From: Clostridia bacterium | GTDB taxonomy: Bacteria; Bacillota; Clostridia; Christensenellales; Aristaeellaceae | DNA: 13,530 nucleotides | NCBI GenBank assembly: GCA_017469605.1 | Contig: JAFUGB010000320.1 | Coordinates: forward strand, 1-13,530 | Direction of reading: 5' to 3' | In this document: positions 6,971 to 12,933 of the stretch, piece by piece | Numbering within the stretch: the first letter of the stretch is position 1 | How the letters are laid out: every line of letters starts with the position of its first letter | Made by a program: the position numbers and the translations under genes | Notes under the pieces: model-generated | Seen by the model: only the letters and a program-made list of their open reading frames with translations | Database searches by the model: none | Told to the model about the DNA's origin: nothing

Positions 6971-7924
6971 TTACAGGCCGAAATGAGCCAGCACCAGATC
7001 CGCCAGTTCATTGATATGATCCACCACGTTGATGCCGGCGGAGGAAATGAAGTACACGGGCAGGTACAGGATATCGCCGTTGGCGATGGCTTCGATGCTG
7101 TTCCAGTATTCGGGGTTGTTGGCGAAGTCCGCTTCCATCAGGGCCTTATGGGCTTCCCCGGTGGGGCTCATGCCCACAGCCAGCACCATGTCGGGATGCA
7201 GGTCCAGGGCGGTTTCATAGTCGATCTGGGCCATGGGCGCCATGCTTTCATATACATTGGACAGGCCGATCATTGCGGCCATGGAACCCAGGGTGCCGCC
7301 GACCGTCTGGATATAATGGGCGGGCGGCGCGCTCTGCAGCACCATCACGGTTTTGTCCGCCAGCTTGTCCTTGGCGGCCGCCAGCTTGTCCTCCAGCTCC
7401 GCGAAGGCCCGCATCATCTCTTTGCCCGCCTCGCTGTCCTTGCCGAAAGCGTCGATCAGGGCGACGGTCTGGGCTTTGATGGAATCATAGGAAACGGTGT
7501 GGCCGGCGTCCACATAATACACGGGGATGCCCGCTTCGGACAGCACCTTGCCGTAGGTATCGGCGCTGGTGTAGCCCAGGATCACCAGATCGGGCTCCAT
7601 GGCAACGACGGTTTCAATATCGAAGTTTGTATTGTGGGCCAGCTGCATCAGCACGGCGTCCGCCATGGATTCGGGCCAGGTGACAACGGAAGAGGCCGGC
7701 GCGGCAATGATCTTCACGCCCAAATTGCACAGCGCCAGCACGGGGCTGGTGCTCATGGACACCACGCGCTCAGGCATTTTTTCCAGTATGACAGGCTCAG
7801 TATAGCCCAGGGCCTGCATGTTTTCGGGATATTCAATGGTGACAGCGGTCCCTTCCGCGGCGGCGAAGCTGAGCGCGCCCAGCGCCATAGCGGCGGCGAG
7901 GATCAGGGAAAGCAGTTTCTTCAT
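6971..7924 (-). CDS. ABC transporter substrate-binding protein (periplasmic-binding type 2), second copy
   Basis: The 317-residue protein begins with a Sec signal peptide (MKKLLSLILAAAMALGALSFAAA/EG) and continues with a FepB/BtuF/FhuD-like binding fold: an early PERVV motif, then ETVVAMEPDLVILG, which marks the first lobe of this family. The ATG at 7924 is preceded by AAAGGAG at ideal spacing. An upstream extension to 7978 would begin within the intergenic hairpin and spoil the signal peptide. There is no lipobox cysteine, unlike most Gram-positive binding proteins. It is a paralogue of the preceding gene, sharing length, signal type and C-terminal pattern (W-N, N-G, I-N/Q-V). It captures the ligand outside the membrane and hands it to the FecCD-like permease. 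The ligand is unknown. Confidence 0.92.
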   Translation of the reverse strand: MKKLLSLILAAAMALGALSFAAAEGTAVTIEYPENMQALGYTEPVILEKMPERVVSMSTSPVLALCNLGVKIIAAPASSVVTWPESMADAVLMQLAHNTNFDIETVVAMEPDLVILGYTSADTYGKVLSEAGIPVYYVDAGHTVSYDSIKAQTVALIDAFGKDSEAGKEMMRAFAELEDKLAAAKDKLADKTVMVLQSAPPAHYIQTVGGTLGSMAAMIGLSNVYESMAPMAQIDYETALDLHPDMVLAVGMSPTGEAHKALMEADFANNPEYWNSIEAIANGDILYLPVYFISSAGINVVDHINELADLVLAHFGL

Positions 7925-7951
7925 TTTTATTCTCCTTTTCTCATTGATTAT

Positions 7952-7977
7952 TGATAATGAGCGCCGCTCATTAATCA
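7952..7977 (-). other. Intercistronic hairpin at the stop codon of the first binding-protein gene
   Basis: TAATGAGC (7955-7962) and GCTCATTA (7966-7973) pair around a three-base loop, and the stem can be extended by TGA/TCA across one bulged base. The hairpin begins at the TGA stop codon and lies just before the Shine-Dalgarno of the next gene. No T-run follows, so an mRNA-stabilising or processing role is more likely than termination. Confidence 0.55.
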
Positions 7978-8928
7978 CAGCGTTTCAGCCAGCAGGTCAA
8001 TCAGTTTGTTCATGCTGTCATTAACCTGGATGCCCTTGTTGGTTACATATTCGTTGCTCAGGTAAATCACCTTGCCATTGCGAACGGCGTCCATCTGGTT
8101 CCACAAGTCGGGATCGGAATGAAACACTTCCTCAAACTGTTCCTGGAGCATTTCCGCCGTGCGGGCCATGGGAGAAATGGCAAAAATCACTTCGGGGTTC
8201 AGGCTGATGCAGGTTTCCACGTCGATGGGGGCGGTGGGCATATCCTTGCCAACCAGCGCGTCAGACAGGTTTTCAAAGGGAAGGAAGCTGAGCATGCCGC
8301 CCAGATATCCCGCGCTGGTCTGCTGGTACGCCCCGGGAGCGGAAAAGAAAATCATCATGGTCTGCTTTTCGTGGGCGGCGGCAAAATCCAGCGCGCGCTG
8401 TTCCACCGCGGAAAACTCGGCGGCGATTTCTTCGGCCAGCGCTTCATCGCCAAAGCTCAACGCCAGGGCGCGGGCCTGATCCTTGGTATCTTCATAGGAA
8501 ATGGACGGGCCTTCCAACGTATAGTACACGGGAATGCCCGCGTCAGCCAGCTGCTGTCCATAGCTTTCTTTCTGGTATTCGCCCACGATCACCAGGTCGG
8601 GCTCCATGGCCACCACGGCTTCGATATCCAGCGACCCCATGCTGATGGTGATCTGGGGGAGCTCCCGGACCCAGTCCGGGAAATTGGCGGAAGCGTTCAG
8701 CGAAGTGATGGCCATGGGCACCACGCCGCTGCGCACCAGCACCTGCAGCGCGGCGTTGGACAGGCATACAATGCGTTCGGGTGTTTTGTCCAGCACCAGC
8801 GTTTCACCCTCGGCATCCACCAGGGCAGCGGGATAGTACAAAGTTTTGCTTTCATTTTCGGCGGATGCAAAGGCCGCCATGCCCAACAGCACGGAAACGG
8901 CCAGGAGCAGGGAAATCAGTTTCTTCAT
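7975..8928 (-). CDS. ABC transporter substrate-binding protein (periplasmic-binding type 2), first copy
   Basis: The 317-residue protein starts at 8928 (AAAGGAG about seven bases upstream) with a Sec signal peptide ending in ASA/EN and no lipobox cysteine. The PERIV motif is followed by IEAVVAMEPDLVIVG, the first-lobe signature of FepB/BtuF-like proteins. The second lobe ends with WNQMDAVRNGKVIYL, closely parallel to WNSIEAIANGDILYL in the next gene, so the two are tandem paralogues that have since diverged. Two binding proteins with one permease/ATPase pair suggest either two ligands or a relay. The gene lies between the NifH-like gene and the second copy, with hairpins on both sides. Extracytoplasmic ligand binding is confident; ligand identity is open. 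Confidence 0.92.
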   Translation of the reverse strand: MKKLISLLLAVSVLLGMAAFASAENESKTLYYPAALVDAEGETLVLDKTPERIVCLSNAALQVLVRSGVVPMAITSLNASANFPDWVRELPQITISMGSLDIEAVVAMEPDLVIVGEYQKESYGQQLADAGIPVYYTLEGPSISYEDTKDQARALALSFGDEALAEEIAAEFSAVEQRALDFAAAHEKQTMMIFFSAPGAYQQTSAGYLGGMLSFLPFENLSDALVGKDMPTAPIDVETCISLNPEVIFAISPMARTAEMLQEQFEEVFHSDPDLWNQMDAVRNGKVIYLSNEYVTNKGIQVNDSMNKLIDLLAETL

Positions 8929-8961
8929 GGTTTTTTCTCCTTTATCCTTTTTTGTATGAAC

Positions 8962-8977
8962 GCAGGCTTATGCCTGC
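8962..8977 (-). other. Hairpin at the stop codon of the NifH-like gene
   Basis: GCAGGC (8962-8967) and GCCTGC (8972-8977) form a 6-base stem whose 4-base loop holds the TAA stop codon on the minus strand. No T-run follows before the Shine-Dalgarno of the first binding-protein gene. It is the first of a series of hairpins at gene ends in this operon. Confidence 0.5.
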
Positions 8978-9735
8978 ACATCATCTTGCGTCAATCCAAG
9001 GATCGTTTCCGCCAGGCCGCGATAGATGCCGCACATGGGCGAATCGGGCACGCATTCAAATACCGTGCCGCCGCCCGCTTCGGCCCGCTGGATATCGCCG
9101 CTGCGGGGAACGCGGGCGATCACCTCCGTGCCGATCTCCCGGGCCGCCTGGTCCACGATGGCGTTTTCGTTTTCGATGTTTCGGCTGTTCTGGATCAGCC
9201 CGCCAAGCCGGGCATAGCCGCGGGAAGCAAAATTGCGCACCGCGTGGGCAATGTTATCCGCCGCGTACAGCGCCATCATTTCACCGCTGGAAACGATGAA
9301 CACCTCCCGGGCGTATCCCTCCCGAATGGGCATGGCAAAGCCGCCGCACACCACATCCCCCAGCACGTCGTAAATAACGATATCGGGCCGGTAGGTTTCA
9401 AAGGCTTCCAGCTCCGCCAGCTTTTCAAAGGCCGAAATGATGCCGCGCCCCGCGCAGCCGATGCCGGGCGTGGGCCCGCCGCTTTCTACGCACAGCACGC
9501 CGCCGTATCCCTCAAATACAATATCCTGCAATTTCAGTTCGTCATTCTTTTCCCGCAGCTGGTTCAGCACGGTGGGAATCCGCCGGCCCTGCATCAGCCC
9601 TTTGGTGGAATCGGCCTTGGGATCGCAGCCCACCTGCATCACCTTATACCCCATTTGGGACAGGGCCGCCGACAGATTGGATGTGGTGGTGCTTTTGCCG
9701 ATGCCGCCTTTTCCGTAAATGGCGATTTTCCTCAT
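8968..9735 (-). CDS. NifH-like (BchL/CfbC-like) iron-protein reductase, first gene of the operon
   Basis: The 255-residue protein is a NifH-superfamily ATPase. The P-loop GKGGIGKST lies at residues 8-16 and switch I around CDPKADST (37-44). The two cysteines that hold the subunit-bridging [4Fe-4S] cluster are Cys94 (GIGCAGRG) and Cys130 (DVVCGGFA). Arg97 matches the arginine that is ADP-ribosylated in NifH. The protein would dimerise, bind ATP and pass electrons one at a time to the NifDK-like component. I prefer the ATG at 9735, giving the family-typical start MRKIAIYGKGG with GGGGAAG upstream; an ATG six codons earlier (9753) is possible. It is shorter than NifH (about 290), as are many nitrogenase-like reductases. 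The superfamily is certain. Its separation from the NifDK-like genes by four transporter genes is unusual. Confidence 0.94.
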   Translation of the reverse strand: MRKIAIYGKGGIGKSTTTSNLSAALSQMGYKVMQVGCDPKADSTKGLMQGRRIPTVLNQLREKNDELKLQDIVFEGYGGVLCVESGGPTPGIGCAGRGIISAFEKLAELEAFETYRPDIVIYDVLGDVVCGGFAMPIREGYAREVFIVSSGEMMALYAADNIAHAVRNFASRGYARLGGLIQNSRNIENENAIVDQAAREIGTEVIARVPRSGDIQRAEAGGGTVFECVPDSPMCGIYRGLAETILGLTQDDVQA

Positions 9736-9777
9736 ACGCGCTTCCCCGATCATGCCGTTTCGGCCCCCTGGCGCCCA

Positions 9778-9806
9778 TTGACAACGGGAAACGAAACAGA
9801 TAAAAT
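9778..9806 (+). promoter_or_regulatory. Strong housekeeping promoter reading towards the AraC-family gene
   Basis: TTGACA (9778-9783), exactly 17 bases, then TAAAAT (9801-9806): a near-consensus promoter on the plus strand. Transcription should start near 9813, the first base of box 4, so a repressor on the box would sit on the start site. Confidence 0.72.
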
Positions 9807-9812
9807 AATTGT

Positions 9813-9828
9813 GTTAGTGTAGGCTAAC
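9813..9828. promoter_or_regulatory. GTTAG-N6-CTAAC inverted repeat, box 4 (shared operator of operon and AraC gene)
   Basis: The sequence GTTAGTGTAGGCTAAC repeats the arms and spacing of boxes 1-3. It fills the interval between the plus-strand -10 (9801-9806) and the minus-strand -10 (9837-9842), covering about +1 to +16 of both predicted transcripts. One bound dimer could block both promoters. It links the nitrogenase-like operon to the FTR1 locus. Confidence 0.75.
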
Positions 9829-9836
9829 CACTCGAG

Positions 9837-9864
9837 ATTATAGCATGCGTCCACCCCAAACCGC
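9837..9864 (-). promoter_or_regulatory. Promoter of the nitrogenase-like operon
   Basis: A perfect TATAAT lies on the minus strand (9837-9842). The best -35 is poor (GCGGTT, 9859-9864, 16-base spacing), which suggests that an activator is needed, perhaps the AraC-family neighbour. Transcription would start near 9829, leaving a leader of roughly 95 bases before the NifH-like gene. Confidence 0.55.
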
Positions 9865-9880
9865 CTGCATTATCTTGGGG
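9854..9880. repeat. Short inverted repeat upstream of the operon promoter
   Basis: CCCCAA (9854-9859) and TTGGGG (9875-9880) are separated by 15 bases. They cover about -25 to -51 of the minus-strand promoter, where an activator could bind. In the divergent transcript the same arms could form a leader hairpin before the AraC start. The use is unproven. Confidence 0.3.
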
Positions 9881-9914
9881 AAAATCTATAAAATCTTGCG
9901 ATGGAGGGCTTTCG

Positions 9915-10598
9915 ATGCGGCAGCATGACCATAATCACGACAGCGATTACCTGGAATTGATCTATAATCTGCATTCCATCTGCGAGGCGCTGGCTTATGA
10001 CGGCCTGGAGAGCGCCTCCAGCATGCTGCGGGAAAGGATGAAGCACATCCGTTCCTTTCATGAAAACGGCATCCCTTTGGTGGATGGCATGATCCTGGTC
10101 ACTTCGCTGAACCGCAGCCTGTATGATTTTTTTCAGTTTTACATGCACATCAGCTTTACAAAATGCTGTTATGAAAACCGGGTGCACCTGGACGCCATGC
10201 AGACCGACGACGCGATTTTAAGCGCCGGGATCAAGGTGCTGGCCGATTACCGCCGGGCATTCTCCGACAGCCGGGAAATATGCAACCACATGGAAAAGGC
10301 CAGAAGCTACATCCGTGAGCATCTGGCCGATAAACTGACTTTGGAATCGGTGGGAAAAGCCGTGCACATCAGCGGCGGATATTTGAGCCATATCTTTTCC
10401 GCCCTGGCCGGGCAATCCTTCTGCGACTATATCCGCGACGAAAGGATGGCCATGAGCCGCCGCCTGCTCAGCACAACCGATTACAGCATCGATGAAATCG
10501 CCGCCCAGTGCGGCTTTGGTTCGCCCAATTATTTCGCCATGGTTTTCAAGCAGTACATGGGCCAATCCCCCTCCGCGTATCGAAAGAGCATCCTTTAA
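9915..10598 (+). CDS. AraC-family transcriptional regulator with His/Asp-rich N-terminus
   Basis: The 227-residue protein has an AraC-type double helix-turn-helix in its C-terminal half (about 123-225), ending with the hallmark CGFGSPNYFAMVFKQYMGQSPSAYR region. The N-terminal half is mostly helical by eye and does not resemble the usual arabinose-binding cupin. It opens with the His/Asp-rich string HDHNHD (residues 4-9), and a CC pair occurs near residue 84. These could bind a metal, but that is speculation. The ATG at 9915 follows GGAGGG at good spacing. The gene is divergent from the operon, shares its control region, and its promoter overlaps box 4. It is therefore the likely dedicated activator of the operon, whose own promoter lacks a good -35. 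The DNA-binding family is certain; the inducer is unknown. Confidence 0.88.
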   Translation: MRQHDHNHDSDYLELIYNLHSICEALAYDGLESASSMLRERMKHIRSFHENGIPLVDGMILVTSLNRSLYDFFQFYMHISFTKCCYENRVHLDAMQTDDAILSAGIKVLADYRRAFSDSREICNHMEKARSYIREHLADKLTLESVGKAVHISGGYLSHIFSALAGQSFCDYIRDERMAMSRRLLSTTDYSIDEIAAQCGFGSPNYFAMVFKQYMGQSPSAYRKSIL

Positions 10599-10610
10599 TA
10601 TCCCGGCCGC

Positions 10611-12269
10611 TCAGCCGTTTTCGGCGTTGGACGGCAGCACCTCCAGCTCCCGCGTTTCGCCGTCCAGCGCAATATAATGCACCCGCCAGCCGTCGCTCAG
10701 GCAGTCGGGATCGGTGGTGATGTACACCTCCCAATGCACCCGGAGGCCGCCGTCCGTTTCGCGCTTGTCAAACATCAGGCCCACGGTGTATTCGCCCAGG
10801 GCGTCGATGGCCGCCTGGCCCTCCTGGGCGCGGATGGCCGCCAGCGCCGCTGCCACGGCCTGCTGGTATTCGGCCTGGGTGGGAACGCTGATATAATAAT
10901 CGGGATATACCTCCACCTGTTTTTCCGGCGGCCAGAAGTGCCAGTCAAGGCCGTACTGCCGCTGGTAAAGCTGTTCCTTTTCGGCCTGCGCCGCTTCAAA
11001 CGCCTGCCGGCGCCGGTCGGCGTCATCCTGGCCGAACCGCGGCGCGGCGCCCAGCAGCGAGAAGGGCGCGTATGGCGTCATGGGGTCGTCCACCCCCTCC
11101 ACATACGGCCGTTTATCCCGGACCGCGCCGGTTTTGCAGCCCAATTCCACGCACCAGCGCTTGTCTCCCTCGCCCAGCGTGGCCTTATAGATGGGCATCT
11201 CCCGATCGGTGCAGCACAGGATGCTGCCCCGGGTATTTTCATCCAGGCCCAGCGCTTTTCGGGCCTGCGCCAAAGCCTGCTCCGGCGCCACGCTCCCGAT
11301 GGGCGGCTGGCGATATCCGGCTTGCTTATACAGCCATTCGCTGGCCCGGGCCGGGGGCAAGGCCTGGACATATTGCCCCAGTTCGGCCCAGGTTTCCATA
11401 TCCCAGCCCTCCCGCGGGCCTTCCCGCTCCTCCAGGATGAACAGCACGTCGGTGATCGTTTCGGCCTGCTCCAGCAGCTCCTGATACGGCCACTGACTGC
11501 ATTCAACCCACTCGCCGCCGCGGCCAAACTGTACGCCGTAAATAAACCCTCCCGCCGGCTTGCTGTATTCAAACTGCCATTCGGCCCGGTTCAGGTCGTA
11601 ATCCGCCGCCCGGTCGTCCCAGCTGTACATGAACCATACATTGACGTGCCACCGGTCGCTGCTTTCAGCGGGCAGGTCAACGCCGTATTTTTCCTTCAGC
11701 GCGCGGGCGGCAAAGGCAGCGGCCTCAGCCTGGGTCATATCGTCCTCCCCGGGCAGCAGGTAAGGGTTGACGGCCGATTCACCGATCTGGGCGCAGGCTT
11801 CGCCGTACACGTGCTTTTCCTCCAGCGTCCAGTCCGGCAGGTCTTCGCCAAAGGCGCTTTCGCAGATGGCCCGGACGGTTTCGGCCTCCCAGTAGCCGTG
11901 GCCGGCCTTGAAGGCCCGCACGATCTGCCGGTTTTCATCCAGCGTAATGCCGTTTTCATCCAGGGCACGCAGCAGCTCGGCCAATTCTTCATGGCTGTAA
12001 ATGCTGGACTGCCGGTTTTCCAGGGCCAGCGGCACGGCCACCTGCTCCAATACCTCCCTGGGCGAAAGCAGCGTGGCCGCCACCGCCGTTGCGGTGATCA
12101 GCAGCAGGATCGCCGCCAGCACCAGGCCCAGGGGCAGCCTTCGCCTTGTCCGCTTGCCTGCCATGGCCCTGTCCGTAATGATGCCGCACTGGTAAGCCGA
12201 GGGCTCCAGCGAAGACAGCGAACGGTCAATGGCATTTTCAACGCGCTTTTGCAGCAGCATATCCTTCAT
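10611..12269 (-). CDS. Membrane-anchored protein encoded with the ECF sigma factor (probable anti-sigma factor)
   Basis: The 552-residue protein has a cytoplasmic N-terminus of about 44 residues ending in KRTRRR, one membrane segment (about 46-68), and a large extracytoplasmic domain rich in Trp, Glu and Gln. The topology, and a 4-base ATGA overlap with the ECF sigma gene just upstream, are typical of a membrane-bound anti-sigma factor whose short inner region holds the sigma factor. I do not recognise the outer domain. It has no visible catalytic motif or zinc-binding HxxxCxxC, so it is not a ZAS-type anti-sigma. The stop lies 12 bases from the convergent AraC stop, leaving no room for a separate terminator. 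Function rests on gene order and topology, not on a recognised domain. Confidence 0.72.
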   Translation of the reverse strand: MKDMLLQKRVENAIDRSLSSLEPSAYQCGIITDRAMAGKRTRRRLPLGLVLAAILLLITATAVAATLLSPREVLEQVAVPLALENRQSSIYSHEELAELLRALDENGITLDENRQIVRAFKAGHGYWEAETVRAICESAFGEDLPDWTLEEKHVYGEACAQIGESAVNPYLLPGEDDMTQAEAAAFAARALKEKYGVDLPAESSDRWHVNVWFMYSWDDRAADYDLNRAEWQFEYSKPAGGFIYGVQFGRGGEWVECSQWPYQELLEQAETITDVLFILEEREGPREGWDMETWAELGQYVQALPPARASEWLYKQAGYRQPPIGSVAPEQALAQARKALGLDENTRGSILCCTDREMPIYKATLGEGDKRWCVELGCKTGAVRDKRPYVEGVDDPMTPYAPFSLLGAAPRFGQDDADRRRQAFEAAQAEKEQLYQRQYGLDWHFWPPEKQVEVYPDYYISVPTQAEYQQAVAAALAAIRAQEGQAAIDALGEYTVGLMFDKRETDGGLRVHWEVYITTDPDCLSDGWRVHYIALDGETRELEVLPSNAENG

Positions 12270-12787
12270 TGCGCTTCACCTCCCGCCAGGCTGCGCCGAA
12301 GCATTTCCTCGGCCCGCTTTAATCGCTTGCCGGCGGTGGATTTGGAGATGCCCAGCACCTCCGCCGCGGCTTCCAGCGTTAAATTGGAATAATAGTACAA
12401 AAGCACCAGCTGCTTGTATTTATCGGGCAGACGGCCAATTTCGATCACCAGCTCCCGATCCTCCCGGCGCGCGGCCGTGTATTGGGGCGGCAGATCGTCC
12501 AGGCTGACCCGGAGATCGGTATGCCGGAACCACCGGGTTTTCCGGTAATCCTTGCAGGTATTGATGGCGATGCGCAGCAGCCACGCCTTTTCATTCTGTA
12601 TGAGCGGTTCCCCGGTTCCGGCCAGGTATTTCCACGCTTTTATAAATGTATCCTGCATCGCGTCCTGTGCAAGATCATGATCGGCCAGGTAAATAAAGCT
12701 GGTTTTCAGGATCAGGCCCGCGTAGGTTTTTACCCATCTTTCCAGCACCTGCTCCCGGGCTATGCCGGCGTCCGCGGCACGCTCCAT
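12266..12787 (-). CDS. ECF-type RNA polymerase sigma factor (sigma-70 family)
   Basis: The 173-residue product contains sigma region 2 (about 20-60, including DLAQDAMQDTFIKAWKYL) and region 4 (about 115-165, with LPDKYKQLVLLYYYSNLT and the helix-turn-helix LEAAAEVLGISKSTAGKRLK). Regions 1 and 3 are missing, as in ECF sigma factors. I chose the ATG at 12787 because a strong GGAGGTGAT Shine-Dalgarno precedes it; a longer frame to 12925 would cross the promoter. The gene overlaps its membrane partner by four bases. An ECF-like promoter, GGAAAC-N17-CGTC, ends about 27 bases before the start codon, so positive autoregulation is likely. The pair probably responds to an envelope or extracellular stress. 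No link to the nitrogenase-like operon is visible. Confidence 0.9.
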   Translation of the reverse strand: MERAADAGIAREQVLERWVKTYAGLILKTSFIYLADHDLAQDAMQDTFIKAWKYLAGTGEPLIQNEKAWLLRIAINTCKDYRKTRWFRHTDLRVSLDDLPPQYTAARREDRELVIEIGRLPDKYKQLVLLYYYSNLTLEAAAEVLGISKSTAGKRLKRAEEMLRRSLAGGEAQ

Positions 12788-12816
12788 GCCGATCACCTCC
12801 CCCCTACGCCAATTAA

Positions 12817-12843
12817 GACGAGCAAAACCGGCATTTTGTTTCC
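12817..12843 (-). promoter_or_regulatory. ECF-type promoter upstream of the sigma factor gene
   Basis: On the minus strand GGAAAC (12838-12843) is followed after 17 bases by CGTC (12817-12820). This resembles the -35/-10 pattern of many Bacillota ECF promoters (AAC at -35, CGTC at -10). Initiation would fall about 20 bases before the start codon, just upstream of the Shine-Dalgarno. Confidence 0.5.
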
Positions 12844-12877
12844 CGCCGGAAAAAAATATTTCCGCTCCGGCCCCAGC

Positions 12878-12906
12878 TTGACGGCAAAACGGCCGCTTAT
12901 TATAAT
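12878..12906 (+). promoter_or_regulatory. Housekeeping promoter of the birA gene
   Basis: TTGACG (12878-12883), exactly 17 bases, and a perfect TATAAT (12901-12906) lie on the plus strand. Predicted initiation near 12913 leaves a short leader with AAGGA (12924-12928) before the ATG at 12934. No metal box or biotin-operator-like repeat was recognised here. Confidence 0.75.
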
Positions 12907-12933
12907 AAAAACAGAAAAACCGCAAGGACGGTG

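Noticed and set aside
7925..7978. N-terminal extension of the second binding protein to 7978
   Set aside because: It starts within the intergenic hairpin and would add a charged stretch before the signal peptide; the ATG at 7924 has an ideal Shine-Dalgarno.
2585..9735. Interpretation as a true nitrogen-fixation cluster
   Set aside because: No nifB, nifE, nifN or nifV is present in the window, two K-subunit P-cluster cysteines and the D-subunit cofactor cysteine are missing by eye, and the subunits are shorter than NifD and NifK.
9756..9793. CGTTTC/GAAACG inverted repeat in the leader of the NifH-like gene as a riboswitch
   Set aside because: The arms are six bases with a 26-base interval, part of it is the opposing promoter, and no known riboswitch core was recognised.
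8119..9822. A 567-codon open frame on the plus strand
   Set aside because: It lies opposite the NifH-like gene and the first binding-protein gene and has shadow composition.
10599..10640. Terminator between the AraC-family gene and the converging anti-sigma gene
   Set aside because: Only a 4-base stem (CGGC/GCCG) followed by TTTTC could be found. The genes are 12 bases apart and the fold is too weak to call.
10677..12392. A 571-codon open frame on the plus strand
   Set aside because: The opposite strand has a sigma/anti-sigma-type pair with overlapping start and stop and a good promoter. The plus-strand product has no family features.
12788..12925. N-terminal extension of the sigma factor to 12925
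   Set aside because: It would cover the ECF-like promoter and a strong Shine-Dalgarno, and the added residues do not resemble a sigma region.
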